In this document: positions 1-12,653 of the stretch, one piece after another | How the letters are laid out: each line of letters opens with the position of its first letter | How positions within the stretch are numbered: the stretch's first letter is position 1 | Assembly: GCA_963678675.1 (NCBI GenBank) | Contig: OY783197.1 | Location: 29,509,470-29,573,469, forward strand | Length of the DNA stretch: 64,000 bases | Reading direction: 5' to 3' | DNA from: Xiphydria camelus | Taxonomy: Eukaryota > Arthropoda > Insecta > Hymenoptera > Xiphydriidae | Translations under genes and position numbers: made by a program | The notes under the pieces: generated by a model | What the model saw: the letters and a program-made list of their open reading frames with translations, nothing else | Told to the model about the DNA's origin: nothing | The model's database searches: none

Positions 1-588
1 TAGATGTATTCAGAGAGGATGAAAAGATGTTCTCTTAGGCTCCCCGGACTCGCTTTTCGTTGTAACTACAGATTATCACGTTTTCTCTATGCAATTAAGG
101 ACAACAAACATTAGTTTGCGCTTTAGTGATGTCAGCTATTTTCAATTCTCGTGCCTGTTCTCCCGTAATGACTATTATTTATTACGATATAACATTTTAA
201 TGTAAACGCTAAAATATTTTCTTAAACTGGGAGGTGAGAAGGAGGGGCGGCAGCAGCGTCTTCTTTTTTTTTCTTTTTTTTTTCTAATGCAGTGTTGACT
301 TTGATTGTTTTCGGTAAAATAATGTGGATGTTCTAGATAAATAAATAATAATTCGTCGCCTAACTGGTTGTGCCCATTTCGCATTCCTTCAGTAGTTTAC
401 ACGTCTTAGTTTTCTCACTGGAAGGTCTATTCGACCCTCGAGTGTCCAAGACGTTTTTTATATCAGCAGTCCCCACGTGGAGGGCGTTTGGCAAATTTTA
501 GAAAACTCGACTCGTTTCAATATTTAGAATGACTTGTACGACGAAGGGATAATTGGCGTAAGAGTAGGATACTCCACGCGTGTCCTTT
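1..588. other. Intergenic, no gene seen
   Basis: I see no supported coding region here. A pyrimidine-rich run lies at about 261-285. Short open frames on both strands lack start context, splice signals or recognisable protein character. Confidence 0.5.
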
Positions 589-590
589 TA

Positions 591-1582
591 TGCAGGGTGT
601 ACATTTACTGAGGGCCACATTCATTTATTTCCGTTATTTGTCATTCAACGAAACAATCTTTTGAACTGAAGTTATTTGTTGTCGAGGGGGACGTATGGTG
701 CATACTATAAGTGGTATTTGATAACGCGCGTTATCTACGAGACACGAAGGTGACCTCATTTTTTTTAAAACGGAACTCGACATTTTTGTTCTTACAAAGT
801 TGTAGAGCTCATTCGTCGTTAGACCGTAAGTGAGATATCGCTGCTCGAACTGTACGCTACGCACGACCAAATTACCCGGACTTGACTCTCTCTCTCTGGA
901 CATACATTACCGGGCCGTGCCAGGGCCGAAGAACGGCCGAGTATCGTCCGTCGTCCGGCGGTCGATCTGTCCAGTAGAATCAAATGCTTTTGTTCTCACT
1001 TTACCGGGCCGTGACAGGGCGTCGCCAACGGACCGTCACCGGGCCGGGCCAGTTAGTTCAGTTTTACTTTTTCACGGTGACGGTCCGGCCGCGCTTCTCA
1101 TGTTTCCGTAATTTACGTGTTTTAGCGCCTAGCAACGTAGCAGTTTCCAAGACAACTGACGACTGACGGACATGTGTGATTCCTAGATACACGCGCCCCG
1201 TGCAAGGGTTCTGACCATTTCTTCCTCTTCGGCCGTGTTCGGCCCTGGCACGGCCCGGTAATGTATGTCCCGACCTTTACTCACTCTTGTACTTTGAGCG
1301 GCGATCTCACTGACGGTCTAACGAGTGGGCCTTTCACTTTATATCTTTTTTTGTTGATCTCGACGAGCCCTACAACTTTTTAGAGAAACGAAAATGTCGA
1401 GTTCTCCGATGAAAAAAATCGAGGTGATCTGCATATCTCGTTGAAACGCGTGTTATCAAGAACCGCGCTTATACACGTATTATACGTCCCACACTCGACG
1501 TTAAATAACTTCAATTTCAAAGATTTTTTCGTGGAATGACAAATAATTGGACGTGGCCCTCGGTGAACTTACTCACCCTGCA
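591..1582. mobile_element. Fold-back DNA transposon with TA target duplication
   Basis: The ends are TGCAGGGTG at 591 and its reverse complement ending at 1582, each flanked by TA (589-590 and 1583-1584). The outer 200 bases or so of each side are imperfect reverse complements of each other; for example GAGGGCCAC and TTATTTGTCATTC on the left reappear inverted near 1530-1560. A second, GC-rich inverted repeat sits inside (898-939 against 1229-1270), so the element may itself contain a nested palindrome. No transposase frame is visible, so it is non-autonomous. TA duplication and fold-back arms suggest a Tc1/mariner-like mobiliser, but this is inference. Confidence 0.7.
898..1270. repeat. GC-rich inverted repeat nested in the fold-back element
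   Basis: Arms of about 42 bases beginning GGACATACATTACCGGGCC at 898 and ending with its reverse complement at 1270 enclose further GGCCGTG/CACGGCC blocks. The base composition contrasts with the AT-rich outer arms. Confidence 0.75.
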
Positions 1583-1584
1583 TA

Positions 1585-2030
1585 CCACCTCATACCTTGT
1601 TTATTCTTGTGGACATTGAGCGGCAGTTCTTAAATGGAAACTTCTTCTAAGACTGGGACTCTGACAATGCCTCTGACGTTAAATGGTTCAACGGATGGTT
1701 GTTCCCCACCTCGTACCTTACTACTTTTCTCATTAGTCTCGATGAGCGGTGTGTTGCTGTTGTAAGAGTGAATATATCGAGTTTTATTTAAAGAAATGAA
1801 AGTGACCATCGTATTTGATTAATAATATACCTACAAATACTATCAAAAATTAGTTATCCGAAAGTTTTTTTCGTAGAATGACAATTAATAACTAAAATAA
1901 ACGGGGTATGCGGTGGTGGTAAAATCGTATGCACTCCGTATACTCACGCGATACATCATACGGTGTTTTTGCTTTGCGCGTACTTTCGCAGTTTTAGAAT
2001 TATAATAGTTTTAGAAAAGAAAGTATAGCT

Positions 2031-2076
<46 letters not shown>

Positions 2077-3496
2077 GATAACTGTGCGATGGTTTTCAAC
2101 AGGTGAGCATGACACGAGTTGTACCAGAAATGCCGAGTAGCACTGCGTAAGGGAATTTCAATGACAACTTCATTTTATATTGCAGTTTTATCGCGTAGGG
2201 ATCGAGACGAATTCAACGATATTTATGCAATTATGTAATATTTTGATCGGGTGCCGTGCGTTTATAGAAGTAAACAAATATTTCCTCAATATCTTACCAT
2301 GATGTATTCGTGTCAGTTACACGCCCCATTTATACCTATGTGGATTATGCGTGTCAACGTTTAATGTTGTCCATCCATATAATTTAGAATTTTCACTTGT
2401 TATAATTACCGAATCTTATAGCAATAGATGTAACCGAGTAGATCCCTGCTCGCTCGGAAAAAAGAAACTATAGGCTACGCGATAGAAAACTATTCAATTC
2501 CTATCGTATTTCTGTTTCACAAGGTATTTCTTTCTATTTTATATTTACCATGCCAGAAACTTCCAAGCCACTGAGATTGAATTATGCAAACTTCATATAT
2601 TGTATGAAATTAATATCAGTTCTGTTACGGTATATTTTTAGTCTAAATGTGTGCTCATTTTAAACAGAACTTCAACTTTATTTTAAAAGGTAACCGTCAG
2701 CACACAGTTCAGCATTTGATATTGATCGAATGATTATGAAAAAAGAACAACGCATAGAACTAGGAATAATGCAGATTATATAATACAGAGATTAAATGAA
2801 GTCAAAAACTCGATTAAAAAATATACTTTAATTTATAAATAATTGTAACGAAGCCACGAACAATGCATGCATGGTTGACAACTCAGAGCAACTTGAAGAA
2901 CTTGATCTTTCGAACGCATCTCTCCTTTATATGTAATTTAAAATTTATCTCATATCTAATACGGGAGCGTGCAGCAAATGAGGACTCGAGAACATCGGCC
3001 GATCGAAACGAAGTTAAGCAGCAAAAAAAGTGCGGACAGTAGTTGGATGGGTGCATCGCTCACGATAAAAAGAGGTACGCTCAATTTCGAGGCGGAACCT
3101 GATTTTTTCTCGATGTTTCTTTACTCGATAATTAATATGTCAGTTCAGAACATAAACGATTAATTTATTTGCTATTTGGCTGTTTGTATTTGGTTGAGTC
3201 GATTCATTGGGGTGTGTATGACGAATGTGTCTTGAACATGCTAACCACAAAACCGCAAAGGATACGATAGGATGCTTTTCCCATCGTAATTTAGTTTTTT
3301 TTACAGCAGGGATATAGGTACTCAGATAGGTATATGTGCAGAGGAAAAGTTGAACGATGAAATACCAAGCCGCACCAGATGGAATACCAACCGCATATGC
3401 TTCTCAAACTCGAAATATTTTCTCGTTTAATTGTCGTCGAATGACGTTTCTCAGTCAGCAGGTATCTCAGTGATACATCAAACTGTATTTTCATTA
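1585..3496. other. Intergenic, no gene seen
   Basis: It contains a (GA)n microsatellite at 2035-2072 and, near 1860-1920, a degraded extra copy of the right-arm sequence of the fold-back element (TTTTTTCGTAGAATGACAA and following). TTTATT at 3164-3169 could be a minus-strand AATAAA signal for the gene at 3497. Nothing else is supported. Confidence 0.5.
2035..2072. repeat. (GA)n microsatellite
   Basis: An uninterrupted AG dinucleotide run of about 38 bases. Confidence 0.95.
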
Positions 3497-3775
3497 TTAG
3501 TCGTAATTAAATCGTCGTTTTCCGTCAAAGCGAAAACCATAAGCGGCGCTGTTCGGAGCACCGACCAGAGCCGGATTCCTATATTGATGGAAAGAGCCGT
3601 GAAGGTGAGGCGGTCTCGCTGCGCCCTGCATCTCGCTCTGGGGACCTTTCAGGTAGAACGCTTCGAATTGACCCTCCGGTAGTAAAATGTTCTTCAAACC
3701 GTCGTCGCCAGGATCATAAGCTGAACCAATTCGTGGCATTGCTATTGCCAAGCAACCGAACAGAGAGATCAATAG
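3497..3775 (-). CDS. Small secreted protein, possible processed precursor (main exon; first exon not placed)
   Basis: On the minus strand an acceptor (CTTTCAG) ends just before 3775. The exon then reads 92 codons to TAA at 3497-3499. It opens with a signal-peptide core (LLISLFGCLAIAMP followed by RIGSA), then a mature region with DPGDDGLKN, LLPEGQF, a glutamine/histidine-rich middle and a C-terminus AAYGFRFDGKRRFNYD. Gly-Lys-Arg-Arg is a classic dibasic cleavage and amidation signal, so a peptide ending in an amidated FRFD could be released. Equally the protein may be an unprocessed secreted structural protein. The acceptor lies directly before the hydrophobic core, as in the cluster genes to the right, but the IHVP motif is absent. 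The initiating exon must lie above 3797; I found no convincing candidate. I do not recognise the family. Confidence 0.65.
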   Translation of the reverse strand, partial: LLISLFGCLAIAMPRIGSAYDPGDDGLKNILLPEGQFEAFYLKGPQSEMQGAARPPHLHGSFHQYRNPALVGAPNSAAYGFRFDGKRRFNYD

Positions 3776-3936
3776 CTGAAAGATGGAAGTTGAAGATTCG
3801 TCGATTGAAAATAGTTGGAAATATAAGGGGCTACGAGGTCTACGACGGGTGTGGAGGCAATGGGAAGAAGTAGATCTGGAAGATTACATTTTTATATTGT
3901 CGCGCTGCCTTTTCAAATTTCTTACTTTGAGAAATC

Positions 3937-3954
3937 GGGGGGGGGGGGGGGGGG
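3937..3954. repeat. Poly-G tract
   Basis: A run of 18 G, capable of forming a G-quadruplex and prone to sequencing error. Confidence 0.9.
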
Positions 3955-4034
3955 TGCTAATTTGGTCTCGGTATACCTACATAATACCGCGTGTTATTCC
4001 TGAAACCGGGCATATGTACGTACATATGTAGGAC

Positions 4035-4117
4035 GATATGCGGTTGAGGGATAGGCTAAACGATTGGCTGTATACCGGAAAGTGTCGATCGTATAGCCTA
4101 TCCCTCTATCGCATATC
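4035..4117. repeat. Short hairpin, MITE-like
   Basis: GATATGCGGTTGAGGGATAG near 4035 is mirrored by CTATCCCTCTATCGCATATC ending at 4117. Weaker inverted similarity continues outside (CCTGAAACCGGGCAT near 4000 and GTGTCCGGTGTCATGG near 4128), as in a small inverted-repeat element of about 160 bases. Confidence 0.65.
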
Positions 4118-4119
4118 AC

Positions 4120-4803
4120 CCTATGTGTGTCCGGTGTCATGGATAACAAGACCCTGTATGTATCCTCGCTCGTATGATCGCGAGTCCTGCTGCCTTGTGA
4201 GCCAACACTGTCAAATACGGAGGTGGGCCTTTTCCTACTTTATTGAAAACATTCTTATAGACTCTCATAGAAAACTTGTTAAAATCTCATAGAAATTGTC
4301 TATGGGAATCTATGGGATCTCTTCAACGGGATAGCCACGCATACTCCTACGAGCGCGGCGCTGTAAAATATAGTTTCTATTGTATATTTACGTATGCACT
4401 ACATTTTCTACGTATGGCTGCCGATAATGCGGATGGCTTTCATCTATTTTATTGACATCGGCCTATATCCGGTTTGAGTGCGGACATATTATAGCTACAT
4501 ACACAGGTACCTATGTGGCGCAGAAACATATGGAAAGCACCGCGTATTGCTACAAATATACCATATACTCGTATATTATGTTATATGTACATCGATATTG
4601 TATACGCACTTCGAAAGTCATATTTCCAATGCTCTTGGATTTCGAACTCCTATACTCTCACGACACTCTGTAATAAGGTTTTAGAACGTTAGAGTAGTTT
4701 AGATTCTAGATGATTTACCTATATACATATATGTCCGGGCGATATCACTTTAAATGTATAACCAAATTTCACAGCGGTTATGAGGGTAAAGAAATTGTAC
4801 TCG

Positions 4804-4851
<48 letters not shown>

Positions 4852-7158
4852 CCTGCATCACGTTTTAAACTAACGAGACAAGTGAAGAACTTTCGAATTC
4901 ATCTGCTTTGGTAGTCGACATTTTATAATTGAGCCAAGTATCCATCAGTGTAGAGATAGCGTTATTATATAATTTTGATAAAATCTCTGCAGAAACTTTT
5001 CACAATACAACATTTTCATTTGGATCTGCGGTAACTAAGTACTTTCTGAATTGTTTCGTCATGAGAGATACTACTATGGTTAGCGGTGAAGTTTTAAATG
5101 GAGGTGAACTCGAGAGTCTACTTCTAGACTGCCACGCATTTTTACATCATCAAACCGTTATATAACATGTTATATTGCAATAGCATTATATTCACGAGCA
5201 AATATCATTATCGACTAACTTTATACATATAGTCGCGTTCTCGTATAACGTGGTACGGTGAAAGTACCTATAGGTAGAGAGAATGACTCGCCAATGATAA
5301 TTCAGCAGCGAATGCTGTCCGCGTCTCGATAACATTGTTACCACAATATCACCTGAAATAATATCACCGATCGCAGACCCTCCTCTGTGCTTGCAGTTTG
5401 TGTCACTATCTCATCATGGTGTGCACCTCTTTGGAAATATGTTTCGGATGAAATCAGGAGAGTGACGATGTATACCAAAGGTACGCGAGCGAACGTTGAA
5501 GTTATTACTGAACACCGAACCGAGCAAAAGTGAAAGCTCCGTTTGCGTTTCCCACCGCTAGCCGTCGTATCGTCAACACACCTCTAGGTATGATCTCGTT
5601 ATGGCAGCGGCAGCGAGCGAAAAGACGTACCTATACAACCAGTTCCGAATTCACAGCAGTAGGTACTCATCAGAGCACACTTCGGACGCTGCAACCATTG
5701 CAGTCTTTACGGTATTACACCGTGTGCTGCAGGAGTATTGATCAAGCTGAACGATCGATCGCCTTCCGATCGGATTTGCGTTCTTCGTAATTCTGATTTT
5801 TAATAACCGTCTCTGTGACACGATGTCACCTTTTTTGTACGTTCGAGGGACAAAAAATGCCGAAAAAATCAGACAGAAGTTGAGGCTGTGCTCTTTTGAT
5901 TACATTCGAGCTAGCCGAGAAGTAGATATACAATGATAGAGGTATATCAACGTTGGATGTATCGATAAGCCAAATGGCGATCTTTTTTGGGTATCTCAAT
6001 GGGGATCTCGGGATGCGGATAGATGCGGTTTGAATTGCCGGTATTTGAAGAATACGTTAAAAGAGGCACACGTTCTCCGGAGTCAGAGGAGTACGCAGAG
6101 TAGTTATTCTTATATTTTGAGTAACGATATCTCGCAACCGGTTCAACGTTCTCGATGAAGCACTGCAACTCTTATGAGACCAAGAGTATCGCGGGTTCCG
6201 TTTGAAGCTAAAAAGTGACTTTTTTTCGGCCTACCTCTCAAATGGCGTGTGTTATAACGAGAAAACTATATTTGTTACACGTATTGTACGCCCCTCTTCG
6301 TACGAAATAACTTTCGCCCGAAAATAAAACTTTTTCATAAAATTACATACAACGGAAATAAGCGGGACGCGGCGGCGGGTCAATTTACACCCTGTCTACT
6401 TGATATCATTTTTAAGACTATTGAGGGGTTTAATAAAAACATTTCAAAATTTGCACTTGCGTCATTGTTCTTCCGGAGGTGCGATATTATTTTATTTATT
6501 GCGAAAGAGGTCTCTTCTGAGATACCTGGGAGACGTCACCCTGTACATAATTATGTATAGCGTACTGCACAACGTATGTATGTATACGTATACATACATA
6601 GATAGTCACACCCTGGAAATATTCAAAACTATGCGTATTATGAGGTGTGAGTCAAAATGAGGGATTCGACTGTTTGACTATTTTAGTTTAATGAGATTTC
6701 GCACATCACAGCCCCGCACTCTATTCGTCTCCTGTTTTCACTCGTCCACATCGTACCGTTCAACCGTGAAGGCAGATAACGGTAGCGAATGAAGCGAGCA
6801 GAAACGAGGAAAGATCTGCTGGCCCTGACAGCAGTTTCTCTCTGACAATGAACTTGGTGGCGTTTTTTTAGCACTGGCGCAATGATTTTCTATAAGGTCG
6901 CACCGCATCGCGGTAGATGAAGCATATCGTATCGTATCGGAGATCCGTCAGACCGAGCGAAAGCGTCAGGCACCGGACGGTCTCTCGAGTTTTCCTCACG
7001 CAGTCGTTATAAGAAAGGTACTATGACGGACCGTTTCAACCATAAAAAGACAGTTTATAAATGAAGAAGAGCTTTGCTAGTACATCAAACGTTGCCGGAC
7101 CACCGTCCATTGTGTTGTTCGCTTTTTCTCTTCGCCTCTCAAGAAATTTACCACGGAT
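4120..7158. other. Intergenic, no gene seen
   Basis: It holds a (TC)n run at 4807-4848 and, at about 6240-6400, a degraded relative of the right arm of the 591-1582 fold-back element, ending in ACACCCTGT. A CTCATAGAAA/TATGGGAATC motif at 4258-4312 resembles the inverted repeat at 7686-8050. TATAA-like sites occur at 7007 and 7055, upstream of the next gene. No coding region is supported. Confidence 0.45.
4807..4848. repeat. (TC)n microsatellite
   Basis: A perfect CT dinucleotide run of 42 bases. Confidence 0.95.
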
Positions 7159-9813
7159 ATGGTAATAATCGGATATTTTGCACTCAGTACCGATCACGAG
7201 TGATTACGACTTTCGAAATTTATTACTCCTCATCCATCGAAATGGGGTGGCGACTCGAGAAATACATAATAATCGAAAACGAACGTTTTCGCGTAACCCT
7301 CACGCACAACGAGTTTCGTGGAATACTCAGCCATATTATTTTCTTCAAAGTGTTTCGGTCTGGAATGCGCGGTGCTATTTCTTACAGAGTACGGGCCTGT
7401 CTGTTGGAAATCTCGCGAGATTGATTCTTTCTTACTTTTCCAGAAGATCAGCTTGTTCGTTTTACTGGTGATCATGAAAGGAGTGTCGATAAGAGGTGGA
7501 CACGGGAAACATCAGTACGTATATACTGTGTACCTATATTTAACCGAGAGACCGGCATAATAATTCCGGGTTTTGATACCTCCGAAGAAAGATTACGGTT
7601 TTAGTGAAACTTTGCTGGTGTATAGTGCGGTAAGACGTGTCATCTCTATTGAAAAGATATATTCCGTAGATTCTCTCTCTCCCATAGACAATTTCTATGG
7701 GAATCAGATGTGCTTCAGACACAGCAATTCCAGATATCCATTAGAAAAGTCAGAGAAGGACGGATAGGAATGCATTGGATACTTAAGTGTATCTAAGATG
7801 ATGAATAAGGATTTACCGAATTTTATATGTATCCGTAAAAAAACAAGTTGAATCTCATAAAGATAATAAAGACCTGTACACACGCCGTTCTATTTGTGAT
7901 TGCTAATAGAATCTTACAAGAGTTTATTTGTTTCGACAGATACACATAGAATCCAATACAGTCTCATTCATCTCTCTCAAATTTTTATCGGAGGGTCTCG
8001 GGAAGCTTGCTGTGTCTGAAGCACATCAAATTCCCATGGGAATTCTATGGGGATTTTACAAGTTTCTTATGAGAATCTATGGTACTTTATTAATGGAGGT
8101 GTATCAACGTGGGTCGAATCACCGTGGAAAAATAAAATTTCATGTTGAATTTTTGTCGCGAATACAATGATGATGTATAATTGGGAAAAGAAAAGACCGT
8201 GACCCCCTTACGCTTAGAATTAACTTTGCGGTAAGCTCTCAATGGTTAACAGAGCTACGCTTCTTTTTAAGCCGAAGCACTGATCGGATGACCCGAAGCT
8301 CATCGAGAGACTCGATAGAGTTTCGCGCCAAGTACAGCGAGAGTTTACCGTGTGTATATGTATGTATATCTTCTTCCGCACATTCTTCTTCTTCTTCTTC
8401 TTCGGGACTAAGTGCTTTTCGATTCGAGTGTAAGAATGCTCGGTAAAATTTTATTTGTGACAGTGGTGCTCGTTTTTGTATCGATTCCATTTTTTTTTCC
8501 GGATAGAGAAAACGACATCTTCGCTGTAGAGTTGCGTATGAAAATAGGTACCCACATTTTCGTAGCAATCACACGTTGGTGCGCAAGGCAAGACTCGGAG
8601 TACATACCGTATGTAATATAGGTAGGTAGGTATGGTATGTACGAAAGAGGAAATATCGCGTCAATAAATAAGGAGTACCGATAGAGTAGGAAATCTGACG
8701 AGCTGTCCGCCCCCGCTCCCAACCGAAGGAGCTGTCAGGCTGCGCTCAACCACCGAAGATATCCTGTCGCGTACAAGTACATAGGTACTTGGGCATACAG
8801 GTGTGCTTCCGCGCTACAATGAAGCTTTTTACTGTAATTAAAAAAATTGAGAGAGCCGAAGGAAAAGTAGCTCGGTCTGATATTATCCACCCGACTCTAC
8901 CTACATATCAGCAAAGTTGCACTAAAAATTGAAATGTTCCGAACTCGGAGACTCTTACCGCGTACCGAATGAGGGAAATCCAATCTTAGTTCTCTCTTCT
9001 TATAGCGTACACTTCAAGATTCACGTACCGGAGATCGTGCAGCACCATATTCACACTAAAACTATCTTTATCCACCATCATCCAGCACGAGGTGGCAAAA
9101 AGAAGGAGGTCCCGAATAAAGAAGTTCACCATAGCGGAAAATATCGGGAAAACTGGAACTCGTGGAGTACCTATGATCATTACGGCGGCGACAAGAATAA
9201 CGATAACAAAGGAGCTTACGAACATGTAACGAACCATGGAAAGGATTACTCATTGGGAGGGTCGTCCGGAGATCACATCGCTCACCCACTACCCTACGAC
9301 TACGATGAACGCCGTAATACGAAGGACGCTCAACAAATTTTGCCAGACTCTTACAGCCCGTTGGACTTGCAGAATTATGACGCAGGACATGGATACGGTC
9401 GGATCGAAGATCATGGGGATCGTCAGGCGGGACATCTACCTCTGGGGCACGTGGATCAACCGCTCATCGGTTACTCGTATCCCCCTCAATACTCGGTGCA
9501 CGAAATGGTAGACGACGTGCCTCCGGAGGACATCGATTCTTCCGTCAAAGATCACTACGCAGAAGGCTATCGGAAGGGCCTTATTTCTGAAAGTGGACAT
9601 CTCATTTCGAACGAATTGAAGAATTTCTATGACGATAAGCACGAGGTAGAAAGTCTCGACTCGGAGAATGGCTACGATGACGATTCCTTTGAGAAACGAA
9701 ATTCTCAATATTATAACGGGGAACGAGAAAACTTCGGGAACGATGCCCTTGACAATTATGACACGTACAGCAGCAATACCGATGACAAATTGTCCGCTGT
9801 CAGTGGCGGATGA
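7159..9813 (+). CDS. IHVP-family secreted protein A, acidic tyrosine-rich type
   Basis: Exon 2 is 7444-7514 and exon 3 is 9006-9813 (TGA at 9811). Exon 2 follows a TTTTCCAG acceptor and encodes KISLFVLLVIMKGVS, a signal-peptide core, then a GGHGKH tail; it ends in CA before GTACGT. Exon 3 supplies C, making His25, and continues VHFKIHVPEIVQHHIHTK, the family motif. The rest (about residues 45-293) is hydrophilic, rich in Asp, Glu, Tyr, His and Ser, with no known domain. It shares HGKD followed by Gly/Ser with protein C. The first exon is uncertain: ATG at 7159-7161 directly before GTAATA fits phase 0 and would give the signal peptide MKISLFVLLV and 293 residues in total. ATTAAA near 9836 may serve polyadenylation. 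Exons 2 and 3 are well supported, exon 1 weakly. Confidence 0.75.
7686..8050. repeat. Inverted-repeat MITE in intron 2 of gene A
   Basis: GATGTGCTTCAGACACAGCA on the left (about 7707-7726) is matched inverted by TGCTGTGTCTGAAGCACATC on the right (about 8008-8027), with weaker similarity in the flanking CTATGGGAAT blocks. No coding capacity. Confidence 0.65.
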
Positions 9814-12653
9814 TCGAATCGATGCTTTTACAATATATTAAATATTACGCGGTCTGCTTTATAGACGGAGTTGAAAAGAAGCGAAGATCGGGTTCGTCAA
9901 AGGAAATTGATGAAGATTTTATAACGTACAGAGAGATTATCGTGTCTGGATGTAAGCGCACCTGAAAATACTCGCCAAGACGAAATACATATACTTATGT
10001 AGTAGGTATACCTATCTAGATCAGGATATTTAGCGCTCATTTATCGGGCAAGCTTCGAGCTCCCTCTGCGACTCGTCGGAGACTGTCTAACGAGTGAAAT
10101 ACAAATGTAGTGAGACACACGAACGATTACGAGTAGATTTCCTCCCGACAACTGAGTCAGTAAAACCGTTGAGGAATGTAGCGTTTCGATGACGCATGAT
10201 GTTCGAAATACAGGACCGGTCAGTTTAGCGCGAAATGAGACGCAGATGGAGTACAAATATGACTCGTCGTCCACACCGCCTTATTTACTGTATATCTCAC
10301 ATTGCGCGTGAAATATCGAAAGAAAAGCTTCCCCGCTGCACAATGCGTTTATCAACCGCAACAAAATTTGTTCGCACGATTTCGTAGTGAAATACAATAC
10401 GGCGGATGACGGTGGCGCGAGAGAGAGCCTTAATTTACATTGGGGCGCGTTCGTCTTTGGTCGTGATTACGGAACTTTAAAGATTCTTTTCCCTGCAAAC
10501 ACCGAAGCTCTACGGTTTCTACGGTAAATTGAAAAAGTACCGGTGGTGGGTAAATTTATAAACTGTTCGCGAGATTTACAATCCGGTTCAGCTTTCTCTG
10601 ATTGTACTGCAATGAAATACAATACACTTTGGATGCAGGTTTAGAGATATCCAAATACCTAGGATCTCTTTGACGGATGGACACACATATTGCTCAAGTG
10701 TACATTCGGTAAACGTTTATTACTCGGAAAGAGAGCACAAAATTACGTTGAACACACGAGAAATGTTTAGATCTCGCCCTTATTCCAAGTACGAGTATAA
10801 AAGAAGTTTGTCGAACGAGGTACACGCAGCACGCGATTGCTCGAAAATGCCTTTTGAGGGATATGTATGAGACGAAATTTTCTCACTTGTAACAAAAAAA
10901 AAAAATGGTTCGTTAAAGCAAATTGCACACGTGAATAAGTGCCGATTATTTATTTGGTTAAAGAAAAATGAATTTCTCGTATTTGAAATCTACTGGTTAC
11001 TCAAACCAGCTTAGCTTGTTTATTAAAATTATGTAAAGTTGGAACGATGACCGAGGAAATTGTATGCTAGAACAAATCGTTTGTTGGGGAGCAACCATTT
11101 GCTCTGGCGAAAATGAAATATTCTAGCGAGAGTAGGGTCGTAAACAGCTTTCGATTGGTGCGTGCACGAAAATAATGTAAGACGCGTGTCTCGAAAATGT
11201 CGCTACAGTACCTATACGCGAAGTGCGACTTGACTCACTTGAGTGTTTGGAAGTATATTCGTAGGAATGTAAATGTTTTTTATTAATATTTTGTATTGTA
11301 AAGCCTGTAAACAAGAATATAAATACTGATAATTGCCATTGAAATTCAGTATAACATGTTGTACGAAAAGGAATAATCCATTTCCATACCCCATCGAGAT
11401 TCGATCCTGCAATCCTTGATGCGAGCTTTATCGAAGCTAGAAATGCCGTTACACTCTACCAGCTTCAGAGCCATCATGCGATTTTGTCATACTGAAGAAG
11501 AGGCTCGATGAGCTGTCGTTTAAGATATACGAGACGTAAGAATGTTAATAGCGGTGCGATAGAATCAAAAAATTTCGATAAAATAGATTTAATTATAGCG
11601 CAGATATATTTAGATGGTTGATGTGAACGACACAACGCTTGGCCACCGTATTTTTCGACAATTTTTATGGGGCGTAATATAAATAACACGGTTAACAATA
11701 TACTATGTATGTATTGATGTACGTTTGACGGTAATGTTCGATTTTTCGAGATCAAGGGAACGGGTTCGTACACAGCGTTGAATAATCTACATGCGTATAA
11801 TTTATTTGGCGGCTTGATTCAATGAAAAACAGTACAGAGACATGACGATATTTACAAAGAAAAAAAAAAGAAAAAGATAAAGATAAAATAGGCGGTGTCA
11901 AGGGGAAACTCGATTGGCGAGACTAGGAAGGACGACTGCGGAGCGAAGGAAATCGTGGTGCGACGGACAGAGAAAGTGGCGATCGTTAGGCTCCAGGTAC
12001 ACCCATACCATGTGCTCTCTTCAATTTTCCTTTCACCGCTTCTATCTGAACTTTCGCAACCGATCTGTACTACTACCTACACTCTAAAGAAAGAATGCCC
12101 GACTGGTCTTTTCACCAGGTAAGTGATTACTTGGAAAAAAACAAAGAACCGTTGAACACAATGGAATTTCAGTTGCGCACAAGAAGAGCTAATAGCGGCG
12201 TACATGGGTACCTAAATACGAATAACCGTAATATCGCACGTGATTTTTACGAATGCGGTTGCGGAATATCCGCCAGTTCAGTTTTTCCGTGCGAACGTTA
12301 TTTTAAATCGGTCCAAAGTAACGGTTACAGATCCGTGTCACATACCTGCAATTCGAATCTATTCGTTAAATGTAGAGAAACTGTATTTTTTTAATCGAAA
12401 CGTGGTTACGCGGCAAGCGTTTTGGTGATCAAATAATTCGAAACCATTCGATACGCTTTTTGAGACCAGAATTTTGGCCCCTCTTTGGTATCGCGTTTTC
12501 AACCAAACAGGATGCTGATCGTTTTCGACATCCGAACCACCCGTCGGCGTCGGACAACGGAATCTTCATTGCTCGAGTATCGTGTGACGACTGAAATACG
12601 GGATTCGGATATAGATTTTCGGTTAACGCGAATCGTGTTCCGATCGTCTGGTG
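9814..12653. other. Intergenic between genes A and B, no gene seen
   Basis: The 3' ends of genes A (+) and B (-) face each other across this stretch. I found no splice-supported exon, RNA gene or clear transposon. TTTAAT near 12390 could be a minus-strand ATTAAA signal for gene B. Confidence 0.45.

Noticed and set aside
8412..8621. Plus-strand frame with MLGKILFVTVVLVFVS, looks like a signal peptide
   Set aside because: It lies in intron 2 of gene A. The sequence after the hydrophobic stretch has no family motif and no acceptor or donor fits the family phases, so I treat it as chance.
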